Below, in pieces: positions 31,480 to 43,110 of a stretch of DNA of 64,000 bases. Position numbers and translations under genes: made by a program. How positions within the stretch are numbered: position 1 is the stretch's first letter; each line of letters starts with the position of its first letter. The notes beneath the pieces are model-generated. The model did no database searches. It had not been told where the DNA came from and saw only the letters and a program-made list of their open reading frames with translations. Source of the DNA: Pomphorhynchus laevis (lineage: Eukaryota > Acanthocephala > Palaeacanthocephala > Echinorhynchida > Pomphorhynchidae); NCBI GenBank assembly GCA_012934845.2, contig WNNJ02001135.1:1-64000 (forward strand), read 5' to 3'.

Positions 31480-33235
31480 TTTAAGTAACAGAGAAACGAG
31501 CTTATCGTTCCTCTGTCACCTCCACTCTTGATCCTTCTCAATTCTATGATTACCTAATTTCAAAAACTGTTTCTCTAATCGATTCGATCATCGTCCTTCC
31601 ACAAACTTATTGTATCTCGTATGTTCGTATCCCTGAGCTCTTTTATCTACCTGCGGTTCTAAAGATGAGGTATCTTGCCTTCTTATTTCGTAAACGCGTA
31701 AGTCCTCTCCTGCCGATCACATCCCTACTCGAATTCTCAAATTGTTGTCAACATACTTCACACATTTCCTTACCAGCATCTTTAACTCGTCAATCGTGAA
31801 TGGAATATTTCCTATTCTTTAAAAAACGGCCATTGTTCGTCCCTTACTTAAAAAGCCCTCTCTTGAACCCTCTCTTCCCTCATCTTATCGCCCAATATCA
31901 ATTCTACCAACCTTATCTAAAATTCTTGAACACCTTTTCTTGGATCAGATAAACAAGTGTCTCCCTTCATCGCAGCTTTACCTTACTTTTCGCTCCAATC
32001 ATTTCAGCAAACTAGCACGTCATACAGTATTTTCTGATCTGCTTTTCGCTCGTTTCAAAGGAATTTGTAGTGTGGTAATATCGCTCGATCTTTCATCTGC
32101 ATTCGACATTGTCGACCACAAAATCCTTCTGCTTCGTCTTTGCTGTCACTATGGCTTCTCTTCGTCCACCTTGCCTTGGTGCTATTCGTATCTCTCCGAT
32201 GGATCATTTTCCGTCCCTTCTAATTCAATGTCTTATCCTCTATCTTCTCTCTCTTGTGGTGTACCGTAAGGTTCTGTACTTGGCCCTATTCTATTTGCGC
32301 TTCGTCTTGGAGATTTATATTGTATAACTAATAAATTCTGTTTCAGAGTAATACAGTACGCTGATGATATACTATTTTATTCTCACTCGTCTACTCATTC
32401 CGAAAGCCAACTTTTCATATCCTCGTCAAATTGTCTTCATTCTCGTTCAGAACATCTTATTTCTTCGTACATGTCCCTCAATCCTACCAAATCTAAAGTG
32501 TTATGGATTTTACCCTCTACTGTTTCTGTATTTCCTTCTTCTCTGTATCTTCAGACCACAATTATTCCTGTTGCAGATAAACTAGTATTTCTAGGCGTTC
32601 ACTTCGACAATAATCTGAATATCGATCCCTTCATTCGTGATAAAACTAGATCTTCAAATATTCTTCTCCGTGATATTCGTCTCGTCAGAAATTCTCTAGA
32701 TTTTAATTAATGTAAATTTCTTATCTCCTCCCTTCTTTTCACACGTATTGATTACTGTCTTAGCCTTCTCGTCTTCTCTTCAAAGTCATCCCTTAAACCT
32801 CTTCAGCGCCTCATTAACACTAATGTGTCCATCCCTTTTCGACTTCGTAAATACGATCATATCTCCTCCTATTTATCAAAACTTGGATAGCTAAGTATTG
32901 AACATCGCGTTCGATTTCGTCTGTTTTGTCTAACTTATCGCCTTCTGCATTGTAATTCTCCTTCTTATCTCTATCTACCAACTCTAAGTGAATCTCGCTA
33001 TCTTTTTACTCACCTACGTTTCTGTGCTTCTCTTCTACTACACGTTCCTCTTAACTCAATTAACTTCGGCCGTCGATCCCTACATATCGCTGCTCCTCTC
33101 CTTTGGAATTCCCTACTGATCATCTGTGATCATCATCCTCACCCCAATTTTTCAAAAAGCAACTACAATCAATGCTACTCAACGAGTAACTTTTTTCAAT
33201 CTGTTTCGCTTTTGTGGACTTGTAAGCACTCAGTC
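31480..33235 (+). mobile_element. CR1/Jockey-type LINE, 5'-truncated
   Basis: Plus-strand frames shift repeatedly but hold ordered RT blocks: an LNP...AQYQFYQPYL-like region, ISLDLSSAFDIVDHKILLLR (motif A, about 32085-32130), SCGVP (motif B start, about 32255), QYADDILF (motif C, about 32350), MSLNPTKSKVLWI (motif D), LVFLGVHFDNNL, LLRDIRLVRNSLDF and RIDYCLSLLV, then a final N-F-G-R-R-S..I-A-A-P-L-L-W-N-S-L block near 33060-33110. The LWNSLP-like end and short TAA-rich tail are seen in CR1/L2 and Jockey elements. Endonuclease absent. Confidence 0.8.
32085..32710 (+). pseudogene. LINE reverse transcriptase core (broken)
   Basis: Best-preserved part of the LINE at 31480-33235. The frame 31940-32269 carries DQINKCLPSSQL and LDLSSAFDIVDH; after a stop in motif B, another frame gives YADD near 32350; the frame 32471-32710 gives MSLNPTKSKVLW and FLGVHFDNNLNIDPFIRDKT. 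Catalytic Asp residues are readable, but at least three breaks exclude activity. Confidence 0.78.
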
Positions 33236-33239
33236 TGTA

Positions 33240-34255
33240 TGCATTTGCTTCATTAAAATAACCTAAAAATAATAATGATGGAAATAGCAAAATTACAATA
33301 ATTTTAGAAAATGATGTTAACATATTTCATGTTTATAATTTTGTAATAGAAAATTTTGTAAAGACAAAAATGAAACATGTTCTGTCATTTAAATATATTA
33401 GACAAAATGTTTATCTTTATTATAAAGACGCTGAGTTAATTACTAAAATATAATGAGCGTATTGTCTTTGTAGAATCGAACTAGTGAAAATTGCGTGTTT
33501 TGCAAGTTAATGTGATTTTTATTTAACTTCGATGAAGATTATTTATTTAACATTAAAGAATAATCTGTATATATAACTGACGGTATATATATATTTATTT
33601 ATTTATTTATATACCTGACGCTAAATACAATTCACGAGTGTTCATAAATATCATTTCGCTAAAGGAGTGGATTCAATAAATTTTAACACATAAATAAACA
33701 AACTTGAGTATATAAAATCAAAATCGATTTATAAATTGATAAATCTATTAGCGCAAGATTAAATTTTTTTTACGAGACAGGAAGATTAAATTAGAAAATC
33801 GCAAGATATAATAATGCAACTTACATAGTTGTAGCTCCAGTAGTCCCGTGAAGCAACTCCCAATCGGTTAACACTGTAGATTTCAATTCTCTGATTAAAA
33901 AAACAAATACATTTCACAAATGCAATAAAAAAATCAGATAGGCCATAAAAAATGCTGTAAATATATTATTTATATAAAAAGCTATATTACCTATTTTAGA
34001 GATTAGAATAGAAAGATTAACGATTGAAAATGGTTATACTGCTACTATTTTATGATCTATAAAACTTACATTTTAGTCAATTTATCGAAGTCAAGGTAGT
34101 CGTTGATGTTTATTTCACAACCAGAGAATTTTCTAGAATTTTAGTTCTCAATTAAATGTTTATTAATAAAATACTTTGCATTTTAGGAAAATCAATTTGT
34201 GAATTGTAATTTTATGATAGAGAAAATTCGTTTCCAATCCGAATTATTACAAGAA
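33240..34255. other. A+T-rich spacer with TATT microsatellite
   Basis: A TATA/TATT run at 33585-33612 is the only feature seen. Confidence 0.4.
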
Positions 34256-34261
34256 GGCGAG

Positions 34262-34350
34262 GAAACTTGAATATTTATTTGATTAGAAAAATCCAATATT
34301 TCGACGGCACTACGGCACGTCATCTTCAGGGTTGTAAGAACTTAGTATAA
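34262..34350 (-). repeat. PLE-end-like repeat with hammerhead-like core (family F3)
   Basis: Minus strand: CTGAAGA (34329-34323), T, GACG, an 11-base loop, CGTC, GAAA (34302-34299), then TATTGGATTTTTC. The CTGAAGATG...CGAAATATTG signature is common at arthropod PLE ends. Single copy, no coding part attached. Confidence 0.6.
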
Positions 34351-34354
34351 TCAA

Positions 34355-35000
34355 GACAAATTTAAATTTGTCTTGATGATAGCGATACAGATTAGAACAA
34401 TTTATTTACTTTAACTGTATTTTGTATCTAAATTTTAAACTTTAATTGTTTTTCATTCAATTCAATAAAATTCAAAGTAAATTAATAAAAAATATTGTTT
34501 AGATTAAACATTTTGTTTATATATTATTTTTCAAATATACCTTTAAGACAATTAAAAAATATCACTACTAACTATAAAGTTCATTTAACTGAATGTAAAG
34601 TTCATTACGAACAAAATGCTTATTTCTGAATGATGTAATATTCATTATATCACTATAATGTCCATTTCTAAATGTTTTCAGAAATTTTCCAGATATAAAT
34701 AATTCTGGGCAATCAAAATAATGTGTATAGACAATTTATTTAAAGGCATACTTAGATCAATTTATAAAAATCTATTTTTAAATTGTAAAATTTGTTTATT
34801 TCATATATTTTAAAATTCATATATTTTAAAATTAGCAAGGCATATTTAGATAAATATTACAAATATCTATTTTTAAATAATAATAAAATAATAATAAAGA
34901 TTTTCCTAATAACAAATAATACATGGTGAAGAATAAATAAATGTCAGGTCAGTTACAAGAAAAACAAAGGAAATCAACAAGAGAGCATGTGTAAGTCTTC
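34355..35000. other. A+T-rich spacer, nothing recognised
   Basis: Short local echoes (TTCATATATTTTAAAATT twice near 34800) only. Confidence 0.35.
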
Positions 35001-35004
35001 TTCA

Positions 35005-35160
35005 TTGTTCACGACATCAAATCCAGGGGGATCTGAGCCCCGAACCGATCAGGCACGCCGCCTTCCGACTGAAACGCAAGGGTCTTTCACCCCCCCCACC
35101 CGGAAGAATCCAATCGGCGGGAACTATGCTGTGTAAACGAGATACGAGGATATTTTTAAA
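35005..35160 (-). mobile_element. Jockey-type LINE 3' tail (family T3), copy 2
   Basis: Reverse-strand match to 22258-22465 and 36785-36960: GGGGGATCTGAGCCCCGAA, GGGTCTTTCACCCCCCC, CCAATCGGCGGGAACTATG. Adjacent on the right to a 36-bp minisatellite. Confidence 0.6.
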
Positions 35161-35234
35161 TTGTATTGTTCCTATTAGCGTTACTATTGGCGTTTCAGCG
35201 TTCTTATTGGCATTTCTATTTGCGCTTGTATTGC

Positions 35235-35350
35235 CGTTCCTACTGGTATTCCCATAGGTGTTCAGATTGGCATTCCTACTGGTATTCCCATAGGTGTTCA
35301 GATTGGCATTCCTACTGGTATTCCCATAGGTGTTCAGATTGGCATTTTCA
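35235..35350. repeat. 36-bp minisatellite, about three units
   Basis: The unit CCTACTGGTATTCCCATAGG followed by TGTTCAGATTGGCATT repeats three times with no visible difference, flanked by degenerate half-units (GGCATTTCTATTTGCG, CCGTTTCTACTTGCG). Since 36 is divisible by three, the minus strand stays open (35391-35017) and would read an Asn-rich 12-residue repeat (NLNTYGNTSRNA). The frame then runs into the LINE tail, so a real protein is doubtful. Confidence 0.85.
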
Positions 35351-35399
35351 TTGCCGTTTCTACTTGCGTTACTAATAGTTTTTATTAACACAAAGAAAA

Positions 35400-35990
35400 T
35401 ATTCGAATTAACTAAAATATGAATTTAATACATTTTATGGGAGAAATATTGAAAATGTCTTTTAGTAAGAAAATTTTTATATGTGATTCTACTTCTAAGT
35501 AACATAAAATCCATGTTTATATATAAAACAAATATAAATATAAAAGAATTTCTTTATTATTTAACGGATTACAGCAAACTCGCAGGTAGCGAAAGAATGC
35601 AACATGATTGTTTTCTATTTAAAGATTTCATAATTTATAATTAAATTAAATATCCTTATCGTCATCGATATATGCATTTAATTATTTGGTTTTGCCAGTA
35701 ATCGACCGCCCTAAGGCTACTGATTTTTAAATTTATTCCCAGATTTTTATATTAAAACATTACGGATAGGATTGCAAACATTTTTAAAATAAAGAATGCA
35801 ATAATTTGATAAATATCTATAAAACAAAAGCAAATACCACTTTGCGAGAAATAAAATGTTAGGTTTTTAGATGTTCATTAGCTCTACGAGTAAAAAACAA
35901 TAAAGCGATATCATTATCCCATAGCGTCAAGCATTATAATTTTTTGCACATAAATGCTGGTTCAAGCTCTACGTTATTGATCCCTCCGAG
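35400..35990. other. A+T-rich spacer, nothing recognised
   Basis: No supported frame or repeat. Confidence 0.35.
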
Positions 35991-35999
35991 CTTTTATGG

Positions 36000-36780
36000 G
36001 TTTGTCAAAAGGTGCTCGGCATATTCAGCAATAGGTTAAGTGCATCAGTTTTGTCAGATTATAGCCAACAACTAGCGGTGGCTGTTTTCCTTGACTTTTC
36101 TGCTTCATTTGCCCTAATATCCATTTCTTTCGTTGTCTCCGCTCTCAGGTCCCTCGAGTTTCCTGCAAGGATTTCTAAAATGTTGGAGATATTTCTGTAC
36201 ACCAAGAGGTTCTGCTATGAAGACGACCCTGATGCGAGTCAGTTCTACCCTATTACGTGGTGGTAGGCGGGCTCTAGGTACCCATCTTTATTCTATCTTA
36301 TATCTTGCTGCTCCCATTGTACTATTCAAGAATTTTGAGCTTGATCAGCATCTTGTGGTATACGCTGATAATACTACATTCCTGTTCTCTGGAACGCAAG
36401 TGCAAGGGTGTAGTCTCTGACATCAGCTGTTTCTTTTTAAGATTAAAAGATCAGCTGTCCATTTCAATTCTTGTTCTTAACTCCTCTAAATCCCAGGTTG
36501 TGGTCTTTCATAGCCCCTTTGCGGCAAAGACAAAACTTAATAGACTAGCGCTTTCAGCTCTATCTTCCATTTTACTAATCAATTACTCCATACCTACACA
36601 AGTCGAGCAAGATATCTGGGGTTCACCATTAAGGTGAACTAGTCAGCAAAACCTGACTGGATATACTCAAACGTTTCTTTAGGAGAGCTAAGTGGGTCAT
36701 GAAACGGACTTGGCATCTGTAATTGAATGTAAAAACCCAAGTGCACCTTTGGAGTACTTGGGCTATATCGGGATTAGTCT
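36000..36780 (+). mobile_element. Jockey-type LINE fragment (RT)
   Basis: Plus-strand frames, frequently shifted: FSASFALIS, LRSLEFPARISKMLEIF, TKRFCYEDD, a decayed YADNTTFLFSGT motif C region near 36360, LNSSKSQVVVF (motif D) and a final LDILKRFFRRAKWVMK. The LRSLGFPxKI...TKRFCY...LNPSKSQ pattern belongs to a Jockey-group RT seen in insects. Endonuclease absent. Confidence 0.75.
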
Positions 36781-36784
36781 CATT

Positions 36785-37040
36785 TTTTGAGAGGACGTCC
36801 CTCAGATCAAAGACTAAGGCTTCTCAAGGCTTCTCATCTTGCGAATTATCCGAGCATAGTCCGCCTCGATTTGAATTTTTTTGGGGGTAGTGGTGAAAGA
36901 CTCCGGGTGGTTCAGTCGGAGAGCGACGTGTCGGCTGGAGGGCTCAGATCCCACTGGACTATATATATAGTATATATATAGTATATATACTACTATATAT
37001 AGTAGTATATATATATCCCACTGGACCTGAGTCCACAACA
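36785..37040 (+). mobile_element. Jockey-type LINE 3' tail (T3), copy 3, with AT insert
   Basis: Directly follows the Jockey coding region in the same orientation, which is the reason to call T3 its 3' untranslated tail. A 55-bp purely AT-like stretch at 36960-37014 separates two copies of ATCCCACTGGAC. Confidence 0.65.
36960..37014. repeat. 55-bp TA-rich palindrome flanked by 12-bp direct repeats
   Basis: Consists of TATATA runs and mirrored TAGTATATATACTA / CTATATATAGTAGTATA words. It is bordered by ATCCCACTGGAC at 36948-36959 and 37015-37026. Either a tiny insertion with target duplication or an expanded microsatellite between slipped copies. Confidence 0.7.
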
Positions 37041-37044
37041 TAAG

Positions 37045-37860
37045 GAAGATAAAAACTGAAAAATTACGATTTTTAACTCTGTTAATTTTGTCGTATTTCC
37101 TTTCCTAAAATTTTTAGTAGTTATATAGTTGTTAAGAAAATCTTTATTATTATGAATTCCTGAAGTGCATGATCAAACTTACATTTCTTCTATCGTATTC
37201 GAAAGTTCGCGTATATTAAGGCATTGCAGATGTTTTAAAGAAATTGCACTAAAATAACATCAATTAGATAGCGAGGCTAATTAATTTGCAACAAAACTAT
37301 TCGGCACTTTAGCCAAAACCTATTGAAAACAATAATAGCAAAATTAAATTAAGGAATAGTTCCGTAACTAACGATTTATTATTAACATCAAGAAAGACGC
37401 ATTTTCGAGTCGATATCTAATAGTCGCTAAAAACGTTCGAACATTCGATTTGTAATTTCACATGAGTAACAAATAAAAATAAATTAATTTATAAAAATAT
37501 TTGTAATTGAAATTTTGTGTATAATAAAATTTGAATACTCATCTCTGATAATTCGGGATATATACAGATTAAAGTTCTGTGGGAATTCACTATTCTATAA
37601 ATTCGCAATTCACAAAGTTTTAAATCTTAAAGGTAAAAATAGTTATAAAAATAGGTCCTTCAAACGGAGAAGTGATTATTAGGTTGTTTTAATTATTACC
37701 AGTTTTAGCTATCATTTTACTAAACTATTTGATTTTTATTTGATGCCTAATTGGTATTGTACATTCAGAATTTTTGCGTTGTAAGGGTTATAAAAAATCT
37801 CTAATAATGAAAATTTGAAATCATAAAAATGACGTTTATTTTAAATTTCATTTTTTTAAC
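37045..37860. other. A+T-rich spacer, nothing recognised
   Basis: No supported frame or repeat. Confidence 0.35.
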
Positions 37861-37864
37861 TCGA

Positions 37865-38860
37865 TTTAATTAAATCAGCTAACTGAGTCTACGTATTGTT
37901 ATATAATTATAAAATAAACAAAACATAATAATGCTAAATCAAAATTTAATAATTAAATAATAAAATTAATAATTGTTTTTAGATTTTCTATAATTTAAAT
38001 CAAGTTAAAAAATAAAAATAAAAATAAAAAATAAAATTTAAAATAAACGTCATTTTTATGAATTGACTAATAAATAACAGACGTTGTATCAGAATAAGAA
38101 TTAGAGGTCATCAGGAGGAACTGCTATGCTATCAGGTTTCGGCCCCTAGCAGCGGGGCCAAATACATGCTAATGATGTATTTCCTCTGATAAAACTATCT
38201 AGTATCTTATTCTAATACAAAGTATATTATTTATTATCCATCCATAAAAATTTGCCACTTAAGAGTTTAAATTTATTCTTTATATTATTGTGTTGATTTA
38301 TATATTTTACTATTTTCTGCTTGATGTTATTTTTATAGTAACCTAGTTTAAAATATGTATCTATTAAATTATTTAAATGATTTTGAAGAAAGCCAATATC
38401 ATTACATATTGTTGCAATTCTTAAAATTTCATTATTTAATGTATTATATTTTATATTACATAGTATGCATGAATGCTCATGCAAGAATATGTTTCTTGTA
38501 AATTTAAATATGTCATCTTTACGATATAAATTAATAGTAGTTTTAGTTAATGTTAATTAAATGTTCATATCTAGATATACACCTTCTTTATCATTAATAT
38601 TGGTTTTGTTAAAAATAAGGCTTTCTGGATAAATGTGCTCACTAATTGAATAAAAATTATTAGAATTAAATACACATATATCATCAATGTATCGAAACAT
38701 ATATTTCATATATTTATATTGTTTAGATTTAGTTTTTACACAGTTATGAACAAATTCATATTATATAAAGCTTCCAAAAATTTAAGTCAGGAACCATAAC
38801 ACATTGGGCTACTTCATTACCACCCATAAAAGGATACACCGAATAGATGTATTAAAGTTC
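37865..38860 (-). mobile_element. Naiad-type PLE, 3' part
   Basis: Minus strand from about 38860 leftward: a decayed motif B region, YMFRYIDDICVFNSNNFYSI (38715-38655), YPESLIFNKTN, YLDMNI, then a C-terminal frame (38484-38227; MHEHSCILCNIKYN, ILRIATICNDIGFLQNHLNN), then the conserved 3' hairpin block (38090-38190) and untranslated tail ending near TCAGCTAACTGAGTCTACG (37877). The GIY-YIG end is missing. Confidence 0.85.
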
Positions 38861-38864
38861 ATCA

Positions 38865-39585
38865 ACGTACATATTTATACTAAAATCACTGATAAAAACA
38901 ATTTACTGTTATTGATAGTGTTCTACTTACATATTACCGGTGAAACATTCTCATATATGGCGTTACAAAACTTATAAGAATAAATGTATTAGAGTTCAAT
39001 TCATGGACTATACATTTGTATTAAAAACACTAATTCGTGATTTGCAAAAAAAAGTTTTTTATTCTTAGTTTTGCTATAAATTCAATTCTCGATAATTCAA
39101 TTTACTCACACTGATTTTAATTGAGATGATAAGTTCAAAAAGCCAGACGGTATGACGGTAATCGGGTTGCCATATAATCCTCTATTACAGAAAATTCAAA
39201 TATCAAATAACTATTAGCAATCATTTATCTTAAGCGATATAACACTTTTATATATTTAAGTATTATAGTTATAAAAGCCACATTTAAAGAAATGAATGTT
39301 CAATTCACAAAGTATGTCTAGCTATACGGATCATTGTTAGCTGATATGTGCTAAATCGTAAAAAATAAATTTAAAATACAATACAAACTTAAAGATAACA
39401 CATACCACAGATGCAGCTACGAAAGAATAAAACGATTTATTTTGTTTAAAATGAAAAAAAAATCCTTTATATTATACGCATACTCTATAATGGCGATTAA
39501 TTCAATTCAGTAAAATATATTTGTTTTTAAAATCAAACAAGATTTGAAATAGTTGATACTGATCCATTATTGATAAGTAATTAAC
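38865..39585. other. A+T-rich spacer, nothing recognised
   Basis: No supported frame or repeat. Confidence 0.35.
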
Positions 39586-39589
39586 AGAG

Positions 39590-39655
39590 CTGGATCAAAG
39601 AAAGGAGAAAATTATTTTTTGATTAAGCTCTAATAATTATTAATAAAACAAGATA
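39590..39655. repeat. Remnant of foldback family F2
   Basis: GAGCTGGATCAAAGAAAGGAGAAAATTATTTTTTGAT joined almost directly to a TAAGCTCTAATAATTATT end: both outer arms of F2 without the central hammerhead-like part. An internal deletion product. Confidence 0.6.
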
Positions 39656-39779
39656 TTGCAGTTAGTATTGACTGCTATATTTACCACAACATTATTGACT
39701 ATTAGCAATTTCAACAATTAATATTAACAATTTCAAAAATTTCTATTACTATTGTAATAGAAATATTATATATTACTAT

Positions 39780-40095
39780 TTCGGTATTCGAAGTATCCTG
39801 ATTCCTTTAAAGTGGCCAACTTCTATTTCGCTTCGAAGTCATTCTACAAGATCAAGATTATATGTTCCACGTCATTTTTGGCTCACTGCGCATCGATCAT
39901 ACTCGATTGCAGGGCCTTATCTGTGGAACAATCTTCCTTCAAATGTTACTGCATCATCTTCATATGTACAATTTAAAAAATGTTTATTTACATTTCTACA
40001 AAATCCTAATTTAAATTTTTTGTCATTTTAGGGGGCTTGTAAGTGACTGATAGTCACATTTGCCACTTAAAAAATACCATTTTTCTTATTGTGAT
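39780..40095 (+). mobile_element. CR1/L2-like LINE 3' end
   Basis: Plus strand reads SRLYVPRHFWLTAHRSYSIA and then GPYLWNNLPSNVTASSSYVQ, FKKCLFTFLQ and a stop, followed by GGCTTGTAAGTGACTGATAG. GPxLWNxLP...FKK.L is the usual C-terminus of CR1/L2-type LINE proteins. Only the last ~70 codons remain. Confidence 0.7.
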
Positions 40096-40334
40096 ATGTC
40101 GCAATAATTATTTTGGATTAATTATTAAATGTATAATGTTAAAGGAATTATAAATATTAATTATATTTAATATCTATTTAATAATATTTATGTATAACGC
40201 TTGTTATAATGTAAAATGGCTTATAAAAACGATAAAATGTCAGAAAATGTGATTTTATCTCATAATAAAAACTTTATTAAAATATGAAATTGTTAATCGA
40301 AAATGAAAGATGGAAATAAAACTACATACATATC

Positions 40335-40628
40335 TTGAAGGCCCAACATATTAAGGAAATCTCTCGAGTTTACTTTAGTAATCATGTTGAAAGACAAATT
40401 TCTAAATTAAAATTAGTTTATTTGCTAACTTTGCAATGGATGACACAAACCATATCGAATGCTTTTTATTACATTATAGTAATTTATATCAAACAACTAC
40501 ATATTTCAAAATTTAGATTAAAGCATTACCGGAATAATTGGGTAATCAACAAAAAATATGAAACACTACAGCAAAAAATAGCAATTGTAACTTTAAATTT
40601 GTGTATTTCCGTTGTTTTGTTAGACTAA
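40335..40628 (+). other. Unrecognised open frame, 97 codons
   Basis: MKAQHIKEISRVYFSNHVER at the start, hydrophobic middle (FYYIIVIYIKQL), no family recognised. The length could be chance in A+T-rich DNA, though it is the longest frame in its neighbourhood. Confidence 0.2.
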
Positions 40629-40789
40629 GATTAAATTTAAGTGTTTCAAATAATTAAAAATAATATTGTTTTGAAATAAATTGATTTTAATTTTAAAAAA
40701 TGGACCGTGATGCTTGTAGTGAGCATCCTTAATATACTTTAGTGCTTAGCGACAAAGATATAAACAGCATCCAATGAGATTTTATACAT

Positions 40790-41385
40790 TATATTAAATA
40801 TACAATTTAGAGTTTTCTACCAAATGGTGTACTCGTAAATAAATCACTATATTTTCCTCATGAGAAGGCATAAACACCAGGCAGCCTTTTATATATCCTC
40901 ATCAGACCAAGAAATAGAATTGAATTATTCTCACAATATTAAAAGTCGCTACGTATGCACAGTCATCCTATGTGTGACGACAAACTTCCACAACGGTAGA
41001 TGCGTTTCGCTCTAACGGAGCTCATCAGTACCGTGACTTTAATAATCATCCATAGCCACTTTTACACACGCTTAAACAATGTATAAAGCTCGAAAAACAG
41101 AACTACCCTTAATCAGAATCATCAGATGAAATTTAGCATAAGCTCTGTGCATGGCAGTGCGTATTGCAGTTTAACCATGCATCAGGCAATAAATTCCTTT
41201 TAATAGAAATGCTTTTTAACAGGGACACTTTATAGTGTACAAACATCATGATGCATGTAAACATGCATTTAACCATGCATTTAACCTGATGCATGGTTAA
41301 ACTGCAATACGCACTGCCATGCACAGAGTTTATGCTAAATTCCCTCTGATGATTCAGATTAAGGGTAGTTCTGTTTTTCGAGATA
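40790..41385. repeat. Foldback element F5 with intact minimal hammerhead, copy 2
   Basis: The left part (40838-41110) parallels 27768-28060. The right part forms its own long inverted repeat: CATAAGCTCTGTGCATGGCA (41138) mirrored by CTGCCATGCACAGAG (41311), each followed by GTTAAACTGCAATACGCA-type words, and AATCAGAATCATCAGA / TCTGATGATTCAGATT outside. Non-coding. The hammerhead at 40993-41034 is on the minus strand. Confidence 0.75.
40993..41034 (-). ncRNA. Minimal type I hammerhead ribozyme (family F5)
   Basis: Minus strand: stem I ACGGTA (41034-41029) with TACCGT (40998-40993), six perfect pairs; core CTGATGA (41028-41022); stem II GCTC-CGTTA-GAGC (41021-41009), four perfect pairs; core GAAA (41008-41005); then CGCAT and cleavage C at 40999. 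Stem III is at most one or two pairs (A-CGCA-U). Such tiny stem III forms are described for hammerheads of Penelope elements and animal retrozymes and may cut best as dimers. Confidence 0.8.
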
Positions 41386-41389
41386 AAAT

Positions 41390-42395
41390 TAGTTTAATTC
41401 AAAAATTAATATAATTTGTTTGGTAAATTTCGTATGATTAATTGATAATTGTAGACATTTAAAAACGATGAATGTAAAATGCTAAACACTCTAAAAGATT
41501 ATATTAGTTTAATTTAAAAATTAGTTTAATTATAAAAGTTAGTTTAATATCAGCTATCGCTTGTGTAAATGAATAAAATAAAAGGCTTAAACTTTGAAAT
41601 TTCTAATATATTTAGTGCATTGCGGTAGTGACTAAAATGTAAATAACTTACAATAAGAATATATACATTATACAACATTTGTAATTTTGAATTTCATTAA
41701 GAAGGCGTAATAACGAAATGGCTTGGTATTATAAGATACAATGTTACCTTAGAAATGAGAAATAATTAAGAAATATGTAATTGCCGATATAATTGTGATA
41801 TAAATAAAATATTGCTAATAAAGTTTAGATGTTAATCAAATTTACCAAATAAAAATTATAGAAAGTATATTGAATTTTTCAATAGATTAAACTTATATGT
41901 AATTAATCAAAACTAGATAAAATTTGAATAAATGATAGTCAAAATATAGCTAATTTATTCTGACTTTTACATTTTATATAAAAATTCATTCACAATTGAT
42001 GTGTCTGTTTATGTTAAAACGTTTGTTGGCAAACTGTTTTAAACTTGTAAATAGAATATAGATAATTAAGAAAGATATTTAACATTTATAAGATAATGGT
42101 GACAAAATGTGAGTAAGAAACTTGACTTACACGTGTGAAATTGTATGTTTGTTGCTTAAGAAACCATTAGGAATATATTTAATGCAATTGTAAGATAGAT
42201 CTCTAAATTGGGTAAAAATGATATATGCTGCTAATATTAAATAAAATATACATGAATATTATTTTTAATAAACAATCAATTGGTATTCAGATATATTTAA
42301 ATACTATATTTAAATATAGTATTTTAATATATAGACCAGAAGATAACAGCTTTTAATCTACTATATATATCTACAACTTTGTTTCTCCGAATTAT
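41390..42395. other. A+T-rich spacer, nothing recognised
   Basis: Short echoes such as AAAAATTAGTTTAAT near 41515 only. Confidence 0.35.
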
Positions 42396-42399
42396 ACTA

Positions 42400-42625
42400 G
42401 ATTATAATATGTTCGCTTCATTTTTCGCTTAATGCATTTTGCTGTTACTAGATTGGAGGGACTAAACTGTGGAAGAATCGTCCGTAATGTGTTACTGCAT
42501 CAATGTTATATTTTCAGTTTAAAATAAATTACTTCTACTATTTTCATATATAAATTTATAAAGATTGCCATTTTAATGAATTTGTAGGTGACAGACGTCT
42601 ACATTTGGCTCTAAAACACAATTTC
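42400..42625 (+). mobile_element. Worn LINE 3' end, relative of 39780-40095
   Basis: ATTATAATATGTTCGCTTCAT, GATTGGAGGGACTAAACTGTGGAAGAATCGTCC, ATGTGTTACTGCATCA and GAATTTGTAGGTGACAG parallel the 39850-40050 sequence (LWNNLPSNVTASS region and GGCTTGTAAGTGAC). Confidence 0.5.
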
Positions 42626-42919
42626 CTCTCGAAAGATCGCCTTGTGTGGCAGATAAATTTTACTTTCGGATAACCCTCCGCAGCAAGTTTTAAAATTTGC
42701 TATCTCCACATGTATATAAGTATACTAATGGCAATCATACCAGCGTGTGCAGCCTGAAACACTAAACCAAATCAGCTTTTCGATTTAAAGAATTAGTGAC
42801 TTTTTAGGTGAAAGAGTTTCTAATCTTATATCTAAGTCTCAAGTAGGAATGAATAATTTCTTTTAGTGATTACCTAGTAAACATAACTATCAGTAAAAAT
42901 ACGAACGAGGATTGTGCGG

Positions 42920-43110
42920 TAAATTGAAAACTTTGCCTGACGAGGCAGCTTTCGTTATACTCCGAAATATCAAAATAAATAATGCATCACTGCGTTAGCT
43001 GAATAAAATTAGATAAACGATTTGTATCTCAATATCGATTCAGTTCATGACGTCACTCGAAAATAATGTCCGTAATCCAGATAGTTCATGGCTATGATTC
43101 AATAGAACAA
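42920..43110 (-). mobile_element. LINE RT-tail remnant
   Basis: AATGCATCACTGCGTTAGCTGAA, TCTCAATATCGAT and CACTCGAAAATAATGTCC parallel the 55515-55620 segment whose minus strand encodes YLRARFSRSGSNISEIEKMI. Heavily decayed. Confidence 0.4.

Noticed and set aside
35235-35350. CRISPR-like array
   Set aside because: The units are contiguous without unique spacers, the repeat is coding-length, and the genome is eukaryotic.
36814-37041. Minus-strand 75-codon frame with Tyr/Ile repeats
   Set aside because: It is produced by the TA-rich palindrome and the LINE tail read backwards.
40335-40628. Host gene
   Set aside because: A single 97-codon frame in A+T-rich DNA without motif, splice context or neighbours; listed only as an unrecognised frame.
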